This document shows, in pieces, positions 1 to 13,299 of a stretch of DNA of 64,000 nucleotides. Source of the DNA: Cardiocondyla obscurior (taxonomy: Eukaryota; Arthropoda; Insecta; Hymenoptera; Formicidae); NCBI RefSeq assembly GCF_019399895.1, contig NC_091867.1:8445501-8509500 (forward strand), given 5' to 3'. The position numbers were made by a program, and so were the translations under genes. The notes below the pieces were generated by a model. That model searched no databases, was not told the DNA's origin, and saw only the letters and a program-made list of their open reading frames with translations. Every line of letters starts with the position of its first letter. The stretch's first letter is position 1.

Positions 1-3000
1 GGCGTCCCTCTTAAGGGTCGCGTGGGGAGACGCGGTGAGATTCCGCGGGACAACGCTTTTATCGCGACGAGGAATCCAATTACGCTGGACGCAGGCGCCG
101 CGACGCTTCTCGGCGGCCATCGCAATATCGCCATGGATACCAGGGAGGAGACGAGGAGGAGACGTCGTCGTCGATCAATACGACGCTCGCCGCCGCCGTC
201 TCCTCGCCGTCCTCCTCGCGAGATTATTTTCGGCAAATTTTCACGCTGTCGCAGCATCCAGGCCGCGCGATTCAGAATCTCCCTCGTGCGTTAATTATCA
301 AATTAAATTAGAACTTAATTTATCGATCTCGAAAGAGTACTTTTCCTGAAATCTCTGCGAGGTTTACCGGCCGAATGTAGGAGCACGGATCTGAAAGAGA
401 TTTCGGATAGAACATTTCGTCGTGTCAAAAATTCAGCGGCTGAGGAGAGGGTTGAGAGGGACCGCCGACGTGGAGCGTGCCCGTGCACATTAATAAAAAT
501 TTCACCGGTCGATGCGTACGTACCAAAGCGAGCGATCTCGCCGCGTGTGCGTCCTGGAACGATAGGTATATATGGTGCGCGCGTAACTCGGGAAGACGGA
601 GCCGTTAATAGGCGAGTCTTCCAGCAGGTAACTCTTTCAACGTGCACCGTAACCTCACCCTTCGAACTCATTCTCCTTTTTCCGGCCCGTCGCCCAGCGG
701 GACTCGATCTCTACGTGTGCCCTCCCCCCTTTTATTTTGATTTATTCGACGTTGACTCGCCTGAGCGCCCTTCGTCGGGTTCGCGCCCCCCGTGCTGTAT
801 CCCGGTGCCCCCGTGAACGGATTGTGACTTACGTTACGCGGGACTTCGCCAGAAAGGGCATTTCAATCTATTGTCTAGCGGCGTTAGCCCTTCCTCGGCG
901 TTGTAATAGACAGATGACTAAATGGGACATAACATTTCGTTTTACTGTTTTAATTTTGAATTACGAAGTTTTATTTCCAGCTTGATTAAACGCGAGATAG
1001 CCCTTCGTAATTTAGAACTAAAGCTTATCCACTGTTTCTCGTATAGAGCGAAGTACTTGTCGGCAGCGTAAAATAAAAGAAAAAAAAAGATATCGGCAAG
1101 CGAAATAACGTGATTCGTAACGTGCCTGCGCCGACGAACCTCGTAAAAAAGACCTCGTCACAGCTTCTCCCGATAAAGATGGACATTCGCGGCGTTACCC
1201 CATCGCATTTACCAGGGTCGATGAGCGAGTAACACATGTCGGTGAGTATAGGGAGAAGATAGAGACGATGGGGTTAGATTCGTTCGCTTTTTACCCCAAA
1301 AGCGTAGTTTAGCGTCGCCGGTCCCGGAGTCGTAAATCAACCGGCGTAAAATCAATTACCGCTTATCGCCTTGTACAATCGTTGGGAAAAAATTGCCCTG
1401 CGAACCTGTCGCCTCGTAATTTTTTTTTCTTTTTTTTTACGCGCGCAAATTCTCTCTTTTTTATTTTTTTATATATATATATTTTTTTTATAATCGTCCA
1501 GATGTTGCCGCATGATGCACGTTGTAACTTTGTACATTTTCCAGAAGGGTGGGAAAAGTACCTGCGCGAAATTGTTTCAGCACACAACGTTTTATCGCAC
1601 GATAAGAAAAAAAAAAAAATTAAATATAATTCGAGAATATCATCAGTCTCCGTATGTCGATACGTCCAAGATAAATCGGGATATATCCTGCTTCAAAGGA
1701 TACCGAAATACGAGCTCTCGCAAAGATCGTTTTTATCTCATCTCCGCATCGATCGACGATTTTATCGCTCCCAAAGTGCAATGGATATCCTTATTCCTTC
1801 TTTTCTTTCTTCAAAGCTCGTCTTCGGACGTGTCCTTCCGGCCCGGGGGAAAAGAAAAGGAAAAGCGAGGCGTAACGACGGCAGCGATTGTAGCTCCTGC
1901 CGATTTCTCGCGCCGTAAAACACGAGTCTTCTCGCTATCCTGCGCGTACAAGACTCTTGAGACACAAAAAATGTTATTAGGAAAATTTTGAAAGGCACCG
2001 AGTAAAAGAAAGCGCAATATAAAAAAAAATAGAGAACGTGATAATACAATAATTTAAAATATGACGATGACGACAACAAAAAATAAAGCTACAAGAATAT
2101 AGCAATAAAAAAAGAATAGGGATTTAACGCCAGGGAAGCAAAACTTTAAATATTAAACAGCGTTTCGAAAAGCTGTAATTTATTAATAATTTGTAAATCA
2201 CAAACATGTTTTTCCGAGTTACAGTTCCTCTGCTATTAATTGGCTGCTCCGGCCATTCTCCTGTTTGCCTTTCCCAGATATACGTATAATCTGCCGATTT
2301 TCTCCCGGCGTTTTCGCGCCTCCGCATTGTCGTGAAATGGGTAAATAAAACGAGCGAAATCCTTCGGGAATCCGCTTAAGCGTACCATTTTCGACCACTG
2401 ACGTTTTGACGTTTATCGGCCAACTCTGCGAAAGGGTGAACTCGATTCCCGGCCATTTCCTAAGCCCACCAGCGTCTCATAACTTGTATTTAATTTCCCA
2501 TGAACGCGTTTTGCGCCGGCGAATCAATTATGATTCATCGAGCAGCGAGAAGAATTAATAACGTTCAAGCAATAATAACTTCATTAATCTCGTTAATTGC
2601 CGCGATCTTGTACGCTATATGCAGACCACTGCAGAGAAAAATATTTCACGTTAACATAAAAATTTCTTTCGTAAAATCAGCAGGCCGGTATTCGATATTG
2701 GTCAAGGTATATCTCGCGCATTTTTCATCCCTCAAAAAATTCGAGTACGACCCCTCTACAATCGAAATCTTATATCTTGTTGTACACGAGAGAGAAAGAG
2801 AGAAGTAGAGATGTGTAAAAGAAAAAAAACTGTTTTTAAACGCGCTTCACGAAGAGCGGATTAGCTTTCTTTCGATCGCTCGGCTTTCAGGGTGTTTGTT
2901 CGAACCTCCGAGAAGGCGCAGCAAGGGCGGAGGGCGCAGGGCGGGGGCGCAGCCGGAGAACTCCGCGCCGCATTCATCTCGCCTTTAATCCGCTGATTCC

Positions 3001-6000
3001 GCTCCCGGCGCATGACGACGCTACGCGTCCCCGGCTCCAATTCGGTGCCATTCTCCTTTTCCGCGTCCTTCCCCGACGTTACGAGCCATTCAATTCGAAT
3101 CCCGAGATTTCTTTCAGGGAATTTGTAACGCTATCCCTGTTTGCCGACAGGACCCGCCCTGCGCTCGACCGTCCATTCCTCTCGTCGCTCGCGGCACGAA
3201 AACGCCGTATATCCCGCGCACGTAATTGCCGATTAACTTTTCGAGTGCGTTCTAAAGCGATTGTACTCCCCCGCGGGAATGTATCGCCGGATCAGGACTT
3301 ACAAAAATGTAGAGCTTGGGACTCGGGTCTTTCAATTTACTGCGCTGTAATTTAACTTTAGTTAAATCCATGAAACGGACGATATAACGCTATGTAATAT
3401 AATTATTTTAGAATTGTATATCGTCAGACTTTGCGTGCTTCGTGATCAGAACATTTGAATATATGACGAAGAAGTCACGCGGGACTTTCGGCAGGGATGA
3501 AGAGATCAGTCATCGCTAGGATCCACGGAAGACGGCAGGGTATTTTCCGCGATTTGCAGCGCTCGTAGGTCCTCGATCGAGGATGCGAGGATATGTACGT
3601 ATACATCAATTGACGTTTACGTCTGATGGACGGGAGCTCGAGCATGCCGAGCAGGCACCGTGACGTGAATGTATCGATATTGATACGCAACGGCGCGGCA
3701 GCCAGTGATCGATAGGCATTCGCCGCCTCTGATCCGTGTAATTCGCGCGCATGAGAGGATACCAAGCGGACGGTATTGTCCAACTGTCAGCTCTTCTCCG
3801 TTCGCAGATCTCCCCGACTCACGGGGGCATGCCGTTTGCGCATTTTTGGAGCCTTCAACAGCGAATCCGCGGTAGCTACCTGCCTGCGATTTTGACGGAG
3901 GATGCCTCACTCGGACCCTCGTCTCGGTTCCGGCTTCCGTCACGCGCCTAGCACACGAAAACGTCCACTCTTGATCGCGTCGAATCGCAATTTCACGCGA
4001 GTGGCCCTGAAATAAGAGAGAAGAAAAAAAGAAAAAAAAAAAAAAAAAAAAAAAAACCGACCGAAATAAAAACACCGTGAAAGAAAGAGAGAAACTAGGT
4101 CCTATTTCGTTCCCGTAAGGATAAAACGACACCCGAGCTGTCTTTCATTGCACACATTGACAAATTATTTTGAGGAAAATATCTACCCCACACGTGTCGC
4201 ATTTTATTCCACGAATATATATATATATATATTTTTTTTTTTATTTTATTACTTGCAAGAAAAACTTTTTATGCCAAACGTTGAAAATGAAAAGCAAAAC
4301 GAGTTAATCGACGAGTTAAATTTAGGACTTAGAGTTTCTCACGGCTGTCCTCGCCGTCTCTTTCGAGGATAGCCGAGGTCGGGCGTTCGCTCTAAAAATG
4401 TAGATCCCAGGGTGCGTATCGAGGCCGACGGGTGATGATCGAGAGCGAAATTCGCTAAGAAAAGCGGCCCGCTGGCGCGAGAATGAACTCGAGGGTGAGA
4501 CTGAGACGAGTAGACGTCAAAGGAAGGGAAGAAAGAGGAGAGACGCGAGGCTAAGGTGCAACGCGTAGGTGCAACGGCGCGCGTTGTTCGCCGCGGATTG
4601 AATGCCGGCGTTGCGTTCCTGTTTGAACGGAAAAGAGAAAAGAAAGGTGGCAAGGATCGGAAAGTGAGTCCGGCAGGTAGCGGCTCACCCTTAACGGCTT
4701 TAACGGCATTTTTCCAAGGTGCCATTTACACCTCCGAAAGTCGACGACGACAGGGGGTTGCAGCGTCACCCTCAGCTCATTGTCGGGCCCCGCTACGCCT
4801 GCACACAGTAGCCATTGACGAAGCGACTTCCCGTCACGCCAACTGCCCACTCTCCTTCTATCTGTATCGATATCGTTTCTCTTTCCGTCCGAATTGTCGC
4901 GTGTGTGTAAAATGCGATCGTTTCGCTCCGCGTGGGACTTCCAGGCGACCTACATACGATGAAAGGGAAATACATTGAAATAGGGTGTATTTGTAAAGAA
5001 ACAACATTGTGAGAATTTATTTGGGAAACGGGCCCACTTTACAAAAATGTTGTACAAACGTATAAAAAGACCAAGCAAACCTTAAAATTATTATAAGTAT
5101 TTTTTTTTTTTTTTTTTTTTTTTTTAGTATTATTATTAAGCTTTCAAAACGATCCTGTTGCTGCATGCTTGTCGTTTGCGGTGCGAGTAATTAAATTCGT
5201 CCGTGTATCGCTTTTATTTTACCGACCGACCTTAATTTATGGACTTGAGAGAGGAACATTATCCCGAATCGCTTACAATGTAAGGAAAGAGGCGCCTATT
5301 TCAGTAGATGAGGATTTCGAGAGCCCGAGGAAGGAGGGTCTCGAAGAGAAGAGCGAACTCGCGCGAAATTTAGCACCTAGAAGACAGTTACGAGGCGCAT
5401 TGGACCGCGGCCGAGCGAGGAACGCTAATTTCACAGCCATTCAAACGGCGATAACTCAACGAGATTTACAACACGCGCCGATAGAGGATTTCCAGCACGT
5501 GTAGGCCCTGCGAAACCCCGAGGCTTGACATCATATTCCATTAGAGCCGAAACCGGCCGCGGTTCTCCGCTTTGATTTTACGATCGTTTCGTCCGTCAGG
5601 ACGAATAGAACTTCGCATCCCTTTACACAATATTGCTAGCATTGTGTCTATTTTTATACGTAATTGTGATGATATATAATTTGTGAAACAAAATCAAATG
5701 GCGACGGAGCCAACGTAGATTATACAATTTTATAATTCTGTCTCGTACAATCGCTGAACGTAAGAACGATGTAACTTCGTCCGTAACGCGATCGCGTCAG
5801 AAATAGAAGGATCTTCTTGAAGGGCTCCGGGCTCAAAGAACAGCTCTGCAATTGCGCCGGTTCGATCCGAGTTCCCGGGACACGTGGCCGATGTCGCAGA
5901 AAAGACCCGGGCTTTCTCGCGAGGCGGAAGGAAGTCCCAAAGCGCCGCGTCGTCGTCATTGCCGCCGGGTTTAACGAGCAGGCTCCGGACGGCGTCGTCC

Positions 6001-9000
6001 AAATAAACAGCGCGCCATACGCGGCCCCCGCGGCTTTTATTATCGACGAAAACGACAATTTTATTGGCGGCGACGAGAACTGTTTGGACCAAGCCGGGCA
6101 GGCTTGCTGCGGATGTAAAATAAAGCGCTTTGACGAGTGCCGACAACGCCCCTGACAACTACCAACAAAGACCGGAGAGACTCTCAGGCCCGATGTCTGG
6201 ATTACGCGTGATTTCTCAGTCCACGATCAAGTTGTCTTTGATCTGGCGAGTCGAGTGATAAACGGCGCAAAATATTTTACAGCAAATTGCGTAATATTTT
6301 TGATAGTAATATTATTTTATAATCAAAGACAAATCTTTCTTTTCTATATTAACAATTATTGAAATAATTGATTTTAAGTAAGATCTAAATTAGGCTCCTT
6401 ATTAGGTCCAATAAAAAAAAAAAAAAAAAAAGAAAGGGTGCAAAATTATACCCTGATCTCTTCCGGCGGGTAGAACTACGTCGGTAGACTGGACAATGTC
6501 CACTTCGTGCAATTACCAGGATAACGAAAATTGGCGGTAACGTTCGAATGGGCGGTGGTCGGTCTCGCCCAGATTTTTTACCCTCTTTCTTCCCCACCCC
6601 CCTTGACCGCCTTCTCTAGCTTTTACCTAACGTTACGTCAAGTCCGCTTTTTTTTTTTTTCTTTCTGAAAATGCAGCTGCGCCACAGTTTTCTGAACGCT
6701 ATAGGATTTAATTGACAGAAGCAAGGGGTCTTGCCGGGGGGGGGCAATCTTGTATCCACCTTCCGTGCCACCCTTTCACCCTCCCCTTCTTATATAATTC
6801 GATCAAGCGCCCGTTGACGCGCCCCGACACTGTTGACATTTGGTTATTTTGATGTCATGCTGCGAGACGTCGTTGATTCAACGAGAAATAGCAAGACAGA
6901 ACGAGAGAGAGAGAAAGGCAGCGGGGGCCTTTTTCTCACTGTAGCAACCCTTCTATGGGCCCTCATGTTTCCGGGGGACCTCCTGCTGATGGACCGAGCC
7001 ACCGTTTTGGTCCATAAAATGTGAAAGCGTGAAACGCCTTGAAATTAATGATTCCGGAGAGAGGTCGAGACCAGGTTTCGTAAAAGATACACAAGCTTTT
7101 GTACCGCCACTTAGCTGACAATAGTTTGTGAATACAATCATTCATAATCAAAGAAAAGGAAAGAAATAAAGCCGACAATTCGTAGCGACCTTGAAATTCC
7201 AGCAGTCCTTTATGGGACTCCGTAGCATCTTAATGCGGCGGTTTTACAAACGAGGAAAAAAAATAGAAACTACAATGTCTTGACTGATAAATTACCAGAA
7301 ATATTGCTGACTTTAATTACTTCTTTCGACGAAAGCTCCGAGCACATTGTCGAAGATATTAGAAAGAGAAATAAATATTAAACATTTCAATCGAGCATTA
7401 GAAATAATAAATTAATTTAATCGCGACGTGGCCTTTCAACAGAAATCTAACGCCCCAGTATTACGCTCGCCCACGAGGTTTTAAAAACGTTGTATAACGC
7501 AAACAGCGACGTGTGATGACGCGTAAAAAAAAAGAAATATTTGGAAAATCGCCGAGAAATGTGTTTAGATATTCTTTCTTGCGTGCAACGGGACCGTTTT
7601 ACGATTTCACTGTTAATCGCGAACGGATGAATCGCTGCCCCGCCGTTGAAAAATCACGCGAAGGTGCGCGACAGCGATGACGCTGAGCTTTTTCACGTAC
7701 CCGCCCATACAGCGAAACGAATGCGAGACGATTAAACCGTCGGCACGAGTCATCTCGCGCACAAAAACCAGCACGCCGTTTTTCCATCGAGCCTCGGCCT
7801 TCACCCTTCGACTTATAAAAGACGATCGAAATGGAAGCTCGATACAAGCGGGGGCATTGAAATACTTTTCGATCTCGAGCCGCCGTGAAATCGTCAAAGG
7901 TAAACTGCCTGCTGAAATTATTAAAAACCGATAGCTATTCGTCGAATAAAAATATCTCGTGGTTACAATAATTAAATATTTATAACACGCCTATAATTTG
8001 ACAAGCAATTTTTGCCTGCCGTAAAATTAAATAAGAAATAAAAAAAAAATTAAAAAATACTATAAAAATATTCGCGTTTAGAGAAAGAGGAGATGTCGTT
8101 GCAGAAAGGGATGGCACCTAACACGAGGGGGTGCATCACCTGGTGGAACCATCCATCATGAGTCCAGGGAAAGAACGAGGGCACCGGCGAGGGCGAGGGA
8201 GTCTGAGCTAAAGGGATGCGCCCGCAATTTGTACGCGTCACGTTTCGCGTTGGCGCACCGTAAGAACCGAAAGGGGTTGCAGCTCATACCCTCGTTATAT
8301 ATCGAGTTATATATTACCATCGGCCGTCTCCTCGGCCGTACGAGGCAATGCGCGCCTGTCTATTAACTCCTCGTCGTAGGATATTAACGTTTTGTATATT
8401 ATCCGAGGCGGAAGAGAGAGATGAAGGCGAGGGACGATGCGATCCCGGTTGAACTCGTAAAGCGCACCCGGTGTACAGTCGCCCACGTGTATTCTTTTCG
8501 GTACACGAAACTCCTTTGACCCTTGCACCGTTAAGGGTCGAAGGGTTTGACGCAACAGTTCGATCTATCCCTTTTAGAGGGAAAAACAAAAAAAAAGAAA
8601 GAAAATCTTTAATCGTGGAAATTAATCATAGAATAATTACGAAAAATGTATTTTAATCTAAATTAAGTCAATTTGCATTTTCTATTCTACGTCAAAGTAG
8701 ACTCATGTTCTTCACTAATAAAAGAAGGGTGGCGATCGCGCGATGCCATTTGGACGTTTTAATGCGAGCGTAATTGGAGAATGCGTAAGGGAGCTGATTA
8801 CGAACGACGCGGAAGGGGAACGCCGTTCTCGCGACACAAAAGTACGGCAGAGACAATTGGGCGGGCGACAAAGCCGGCAGCGATTAAAATGGGAATTAAG
8901 AAATTAACGCGCTGGCCTTCCTGGCACCCTAATCGCGCCCTTATCGTTTCTGCGAGTCGTAGCGCGTGTCACCTAAAATGTCGTCCCCGATTAAAAGGTC

Positions 9001-11339
9001 TCCGAGCCGTCAGCTTTGTTAGAGTTCCAGCGTCTCCTGGCGGCCCGATTCATCTCGGAGCGCTTTAAAACTTTGTTTTCTCTCGGCTGCAATAAATTTG
9101 TGCGTTCTCCAGCGGTCCTTTAAGCACCCAGAAAAGTCCCCGGAGGATCGATGAGTCGGCCGATCAATCATTCGCGCCGCTTCTTGAACGTGTGCCCCGG
9201 CCGGAAGTAGAAATCCCGCCTCGCGTCAGCTTCGGTCCCGATCGTGTTTGTACAAGCTGACCCTCGTAGACCTCTGGCCCAGAGGAGGTCCTCGAAAGAT
9301 CCTGGAGAGCTCCTCAAGCGTAATCGAGGACGCAGATGTTTATTTTGACGCGTCGGCTCTGCGACTTTTCGAGTGCGGCGACGAGTCCCTCGCTTCAATC
9401 GTTGAAAGCCTCGGAAGTCATTAAAAGTAATTATTACCCGAAATTATAATTTTAAGCGAGCTTATTTAAAGATTATTGATCGGCGTGAAAAGCGCGGAAA
9501 GATTATTTCGCAAAAATTTACTCGAATACTCGAAATAAAATCAAATTAAGAGACAAGATGGAATAACGAAGCGCGCAGAAACACGATCCACGGACTCGTT
9601 TCGAGGCGAGCGAGGCGGCCGAGTAAATTTGCGCTTTGAAAGGAACGGGCGGAAGGGATGACGAGAAGAACACGAAGAGGATGAGTAAAAAGGAGGCCAG
9701 TCGGAGTGAAATCGAGGGGAGGTAGAGGACTTCGGGAGGCGAGGAAGCCGTTGTGAGGCGCGATCGGCGATGTTCCTTTGTGCGGTTTCGCTCGCCGTCG
9801 CGGATCGACTCGGCCAAGAAGAAGAAGAAGAACCGTGGGAGGAAGGGAGGCGAAGGAGAACGTCTTCAGCGAGAAAGAGCGTTCTCCATTGACGAAGCCA
9901 AAGTAACCGTGTAATCGAGACCGGTCAAGACGCAGTTTCTGGGCCTTTTCTCTCTTTTTTTCTTTTTTTTCTGTTATTTTTTCTTTTTTTTTTTTGTCAG
10001 CGCTTCCTGCCGTCGCAAATTTCACGTTCCCAGCACGCTCGATTTCGCACGATCGGCGTAACGCGAAAACAGTGCAGTTTTCCAGTGAGCAAGATTAGTA
10101 GATTCATTAAATTGTATGTAATCTGACGCACAGTTGCAGCGAATGCGTCACCGCGTGACTCTCGCAACTTGATATATTTAATTAATTTAATCGCAGCTTG
10201 TAACATGTCTATTTAGCAGATACCGGCTTAGGAAGTTGTAAGTCGGTTCCATTTTTTTTCTCTCTTTTCCCTACTTTTGTTTCTTTTTTTTTCTTTCTTC
10301 TCTACTAGTGTCGATTCAAGACAGCGTATAATTCGATATCGATATCGCAATCTGATATCCAGCAGTCAAGTCGCTCGTCGACCACGCGCGTCGTTGGTTC
10401 CCTGTATAACGTTTCCATGCTCGTCTAGGTATAACGGTACGGTTCTCGTCGGTGCCGATTACACCAAGCGAATTAACTGATCCTTAAGCTCTCCCTCTTT
10501 CCCGGTATTGTCCCACATTTTCGTTAATTCTCATGCTGGACGGACATCTTAATTATAACGCTGAATTTTGAAAGAGAACGTGGCAAAGTAATTATCTCGT
10601 TTATTTATTAAAAAAAGAATAATAATAATTGATCATCCCAGTGTACTTTTAAATCGAGAGAATCCCGAAAGGATATTCCCTCCGTCAATTAAATTTAAAT
10701 TTTACTTTTCATAATTAGAGTTCTACAAATTCATCCACCCTCTCGTAGCTTTCTCTTACAACGGCAAACTGCCGCGACGTCTTGGCGAAACAGGAGTTTG
10801 ATGTTCGAAGGAGCACGTGCTAGTCGTCCTGGCTCGTACGCGCGCGCTCGCCAGCTGCAAATATCCTGGAAAGTGCACGCGTGCACGCACGAGAAGAACA
10901 CGCGGCCCATCTGGCGCGTGCGTGACCTCCTTGAATTATCCTGACGGGACTCTCGCTGCAGCCCAGTCTCCGCGTGCATCCTCGCGAACGGTAGGCCAAA
11001 GGAGACCTCGAGTTGAAGCCGGTCGATATTGGTCCTGGGACGCTGATTGGCCCTTAGGAATTTAAATTCGAAACGATTTCATCTCGATATGAAGTAATGG
11101 GGTATTTTTCTCGGACAGCTTAATACCGTGGGACGATTTTATAATTGAGACAGATAGAGGAAGAGAGAATACATCCCAACGGCGAAACCTAAAATACTCG
11201 AGGCGAATGAGAAACGTTTTGCATAAATAAAAAATGATATACCTTCGTCCACCTTTGTCCCTTTCTCGAAATAAAAACGAAGCTACTCGCGAGGTTCCGG
11301 ATAGAATCTTTACGCGGCCGTACAGCCACCCCACTCTCT
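1..11339. other. Gene-poor intergenic DNA
   Basis: I find no recognisable protein family, splice-linked exon chain, tRNA or rRNA here. The open frames are short, overlap on both strands and match no family I know. Low-complexity tracts include an A run at about 4,032-4,056, a T run at about 5,100-5,125, and several shorter A/T runs. A GC-richer patch at 5,730-6,158 is open on both strands. A 12-bp hairpin lies at 4,342-4,375. The stretch could be intergenic or part of a long intron of a gene outside the window; the sequence does not decide between these. Confidence 0.6.
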
Positions 11340-11710
11340 TCGAAACGGAACCCTATCGATTAACCGTGGCCCTAGGCGGGTAGTCCCGCCCTTCCGCCCT
11401 GTTCGCGTCTCCTCCGCGGAACCTTTTCGCTCTCCGGCCACCCCTTTTCGTCGCGTCGAAAAGAGACGGAGGCAACGGGCGCTGCAAAAATAGAAACTAC
11501 GGGGTGACTAGCTACCCTTCGACGACGCCGGCCAATCGCGCCGCGAGCACGCCCAAGTGACGTCATCCCTTGCATTCCCTTCCTCGTGTCCTCGTAATTA
11601 GCCAATCCGATCGCAGGGGTGAGTCGACTCACCCCTTGGCCGGATTACGTTTACGAACCAATGATTTTTGCAGCGCGACTCGCGTGTGCGTGCGTGCGTG
11701 CGTGCACGTC
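11340..11710. promoter_or_regulatory. CpG-rich promoter-like patch with palindromes
   Basis: This patch is richer in CpG than its surroundings. It carries an 8-bp CRE palindrome, TGACGTCA, at 11,558-11,565. CCAAT boxes lie near 11,531 and 11,601. A perfect 22-bp palindrome at 11,615-11,636 is built from the half site GGGGTGAGTC. CRE and CCAAT boxes are common in animal core promoters, so a promoter or enhancer is plausible. The nearest candidate transcript is the exon chain starting about 1.7 kb downstream. Function is inferred from motif content only. Confidence 0.35.
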
Positions 11711-13071
11711 CAGATTGCAGACGGGGAGACAAGAAGAGCGCAACAATAGTGCCACCCTTCGCGTTTCCTCCTGCCCTTCCCTCTTGTTACGAGGCTCTTT
11801 GTCCCTCGCGTTCCCTATTTACGCTCGTTCCTCTCTTTTTACTCTGGCGCCTTGGAACAGGGCTTCGATTCTCTTCTCCCCCGTCCCGCCGTTCGAGATT
11901 TTTGCTCTCGGTGTCTCGCTCTAGATATTATTTACATGACAATCGTTGCCGAACGTTGCCATAAACGCAGATCGCGTGAGTACGCGCGCATCGCGTGCAC
12001 GTACGATTTCGAGCGGGCAGCGTCTCTGCGGAATCGCGTTCACCGAAATTTCTCCAGGAAAGATCCCTTTCAAGGTGGGAGTCCTCGAAGATCTTCGCGA
12101 GGACCGGGAATTTAAAAAAGAACTTATTTCAAGCGTATTCAAATAACGCATCTTACTTTTGCGTTTTTTAAATTTCTGCACCACGGCACTCTTTTAAATA
12201 TTAAACCGCGCGCGTAGCAAATCAAATTAATTGCCGTTTGAAATACCGCGGAAATTTAATAAACCCCGTCTTGTGGGATAGCGCGGAATTACCTGTCCTC
12301 GAAACGTGGCTCGTTCACATTCATCGCATTCCTGCGACGGCGAACAAGGGCAGGTCTCTTCGGGGGTGGAAGAGAAGATCCCAAGAAGATAGCCATTACG
12401 CGATAAAGATGTGTAGGGTGACTGCGTGGGGCGGAGGTTTTCTCGACGATGAAAAAAAGGAATCAAAGGCCGGCAGAAGGCCGGCTTTCAACGTGAGAGA
12501 GGGCGGACAATGCGTGGACGCGGAAGCTGCGCTTCTTCGTATATGGATCCGCCGAGTATCGGTATCGCTTTCCGACGAGATGGGATAATCCGCTTACGTC
12601 GGTCCATTCTCCACCGCCTCCTCTCCTCCGTAACGGCGCATTGTTGTCGGTGCATTGTCAGAAAACAGCATTTTCGACGCTCGAGGTGACGACAAGAAGA
12701 GGACTTAAACTCATCACCGTCACAACAATCGGCACGTCGCTCGGCGTGAGAGGATACCGGCCGATGCACCTGACACAAGTTGCACGCACCTCAGCGGGCT
12801 TCTTTCCTGCGCATTTTCCCGCGGGTCTGATGGGAAATAAAAAATTGTCTTAATTCGACGCTAAGTACGACACTTAAAAATTGAAATTGGTATTAAAATA
12901 GAATGCAGCGTTATCTTCGCAAACACCTTTCAACCTTCCAATTTAAGAAACGCTTCGAAATAATTTCACTAATGTATATTCTGATTTTATATTTCATGCC
13001 GTATATAAGTAATTCTATCGTAAATAATTGGTGTAACGCGTAAGTTAGCTGTTAATTATTACCGCTTAAAA
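11711..13071. other. No gene seen
   Basis: A short GCGT repeat lies near 11,686-11,704. Frames of up to 116 codons occur, but they overlap on opposite strands and resemble no known family. A GC-rich inverted repeat based on GCCGGC lies near 12,470-12,488. I see no supported gene. Confidence 0.5.
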
Positions 13072-13144
13072 CCGACGCTGATTAGTTCTCTCTCACTTGG
13101 CTTGCTTCACATCAAGCGAGAGTCAACATCGGCTGTCAAGTCGG
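13072..13144 (+). ncRNA. Candidate hairpin RNA (miRNA-like), proximal
   Basis: The inner stem pairs 13,090-13,099 (CTCTCACTTG) with 13,113-13,122 (CAAGCGAGAG), with one mismatch and a 13-nt loop. An outer stem pairs 13,077-13,082 with 13,128-13,133 (one wobble). A basal stem pairs 13,072-13,076 with 13,140-13,144 across a 6-nt bulge. The size suits a pre-miRNA, but I do not recognise a mature sequence and the helix is interrupted. It ends 11 nt before the next hairpin, so a small cluster is possible. Confidence 0.22.
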
Positions 13145-13154
13145 CAATTTTGAA

Positions 13155-13289
13155 GTTTAATTTAATTTTAATATTTAATTAATATGTCCAGGCAAAGATG
13201 GTCTTTGAGATTTGTGAGATCGAGATCTACCTGGTAGAAGTACCGTCTTTGTCTAAACATATTAATTAAATATTACAATTAAATCGAAC
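13155..13289 (+). ncRNA. Candidate long-stem hairpin (pri-miRNA-like or MITE-like)
   Basis: The arms 13,155-13,202 and 13,242-13,289 are inverted copies of each other. By direct comparison 41 of 48 positions are Watson-Crick pairs and 3 more are G-U wobbles if read on the plus strand. The loop is 39 nt. The loop-proximal third of the stem is of mixed composition (GGCAAAGATGGT with ACCGTCTTTGTC), while the outer part is AT-rich. This size and shape fit a primary miRNA. A short inverted-repeat transposon remnant is the main alternative. I recognise no known mature miRNA, so the strand is arbitrary. Confidence 0.35.
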
Positions 13290-13299
13290 GAGAGTAACG

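Noticed and set aside
5855..5875. GGTTCGATCC, resembling a tRNA T-loop
   Set aside because: No A box, acceptor stem or anticodon arm could be found around it.
12238..12588. Plus-strand frame of 116 codons
   Set aside because: The product resembles no known protein, an opposite-strand frame overlaps its end, and no exon context supports it.
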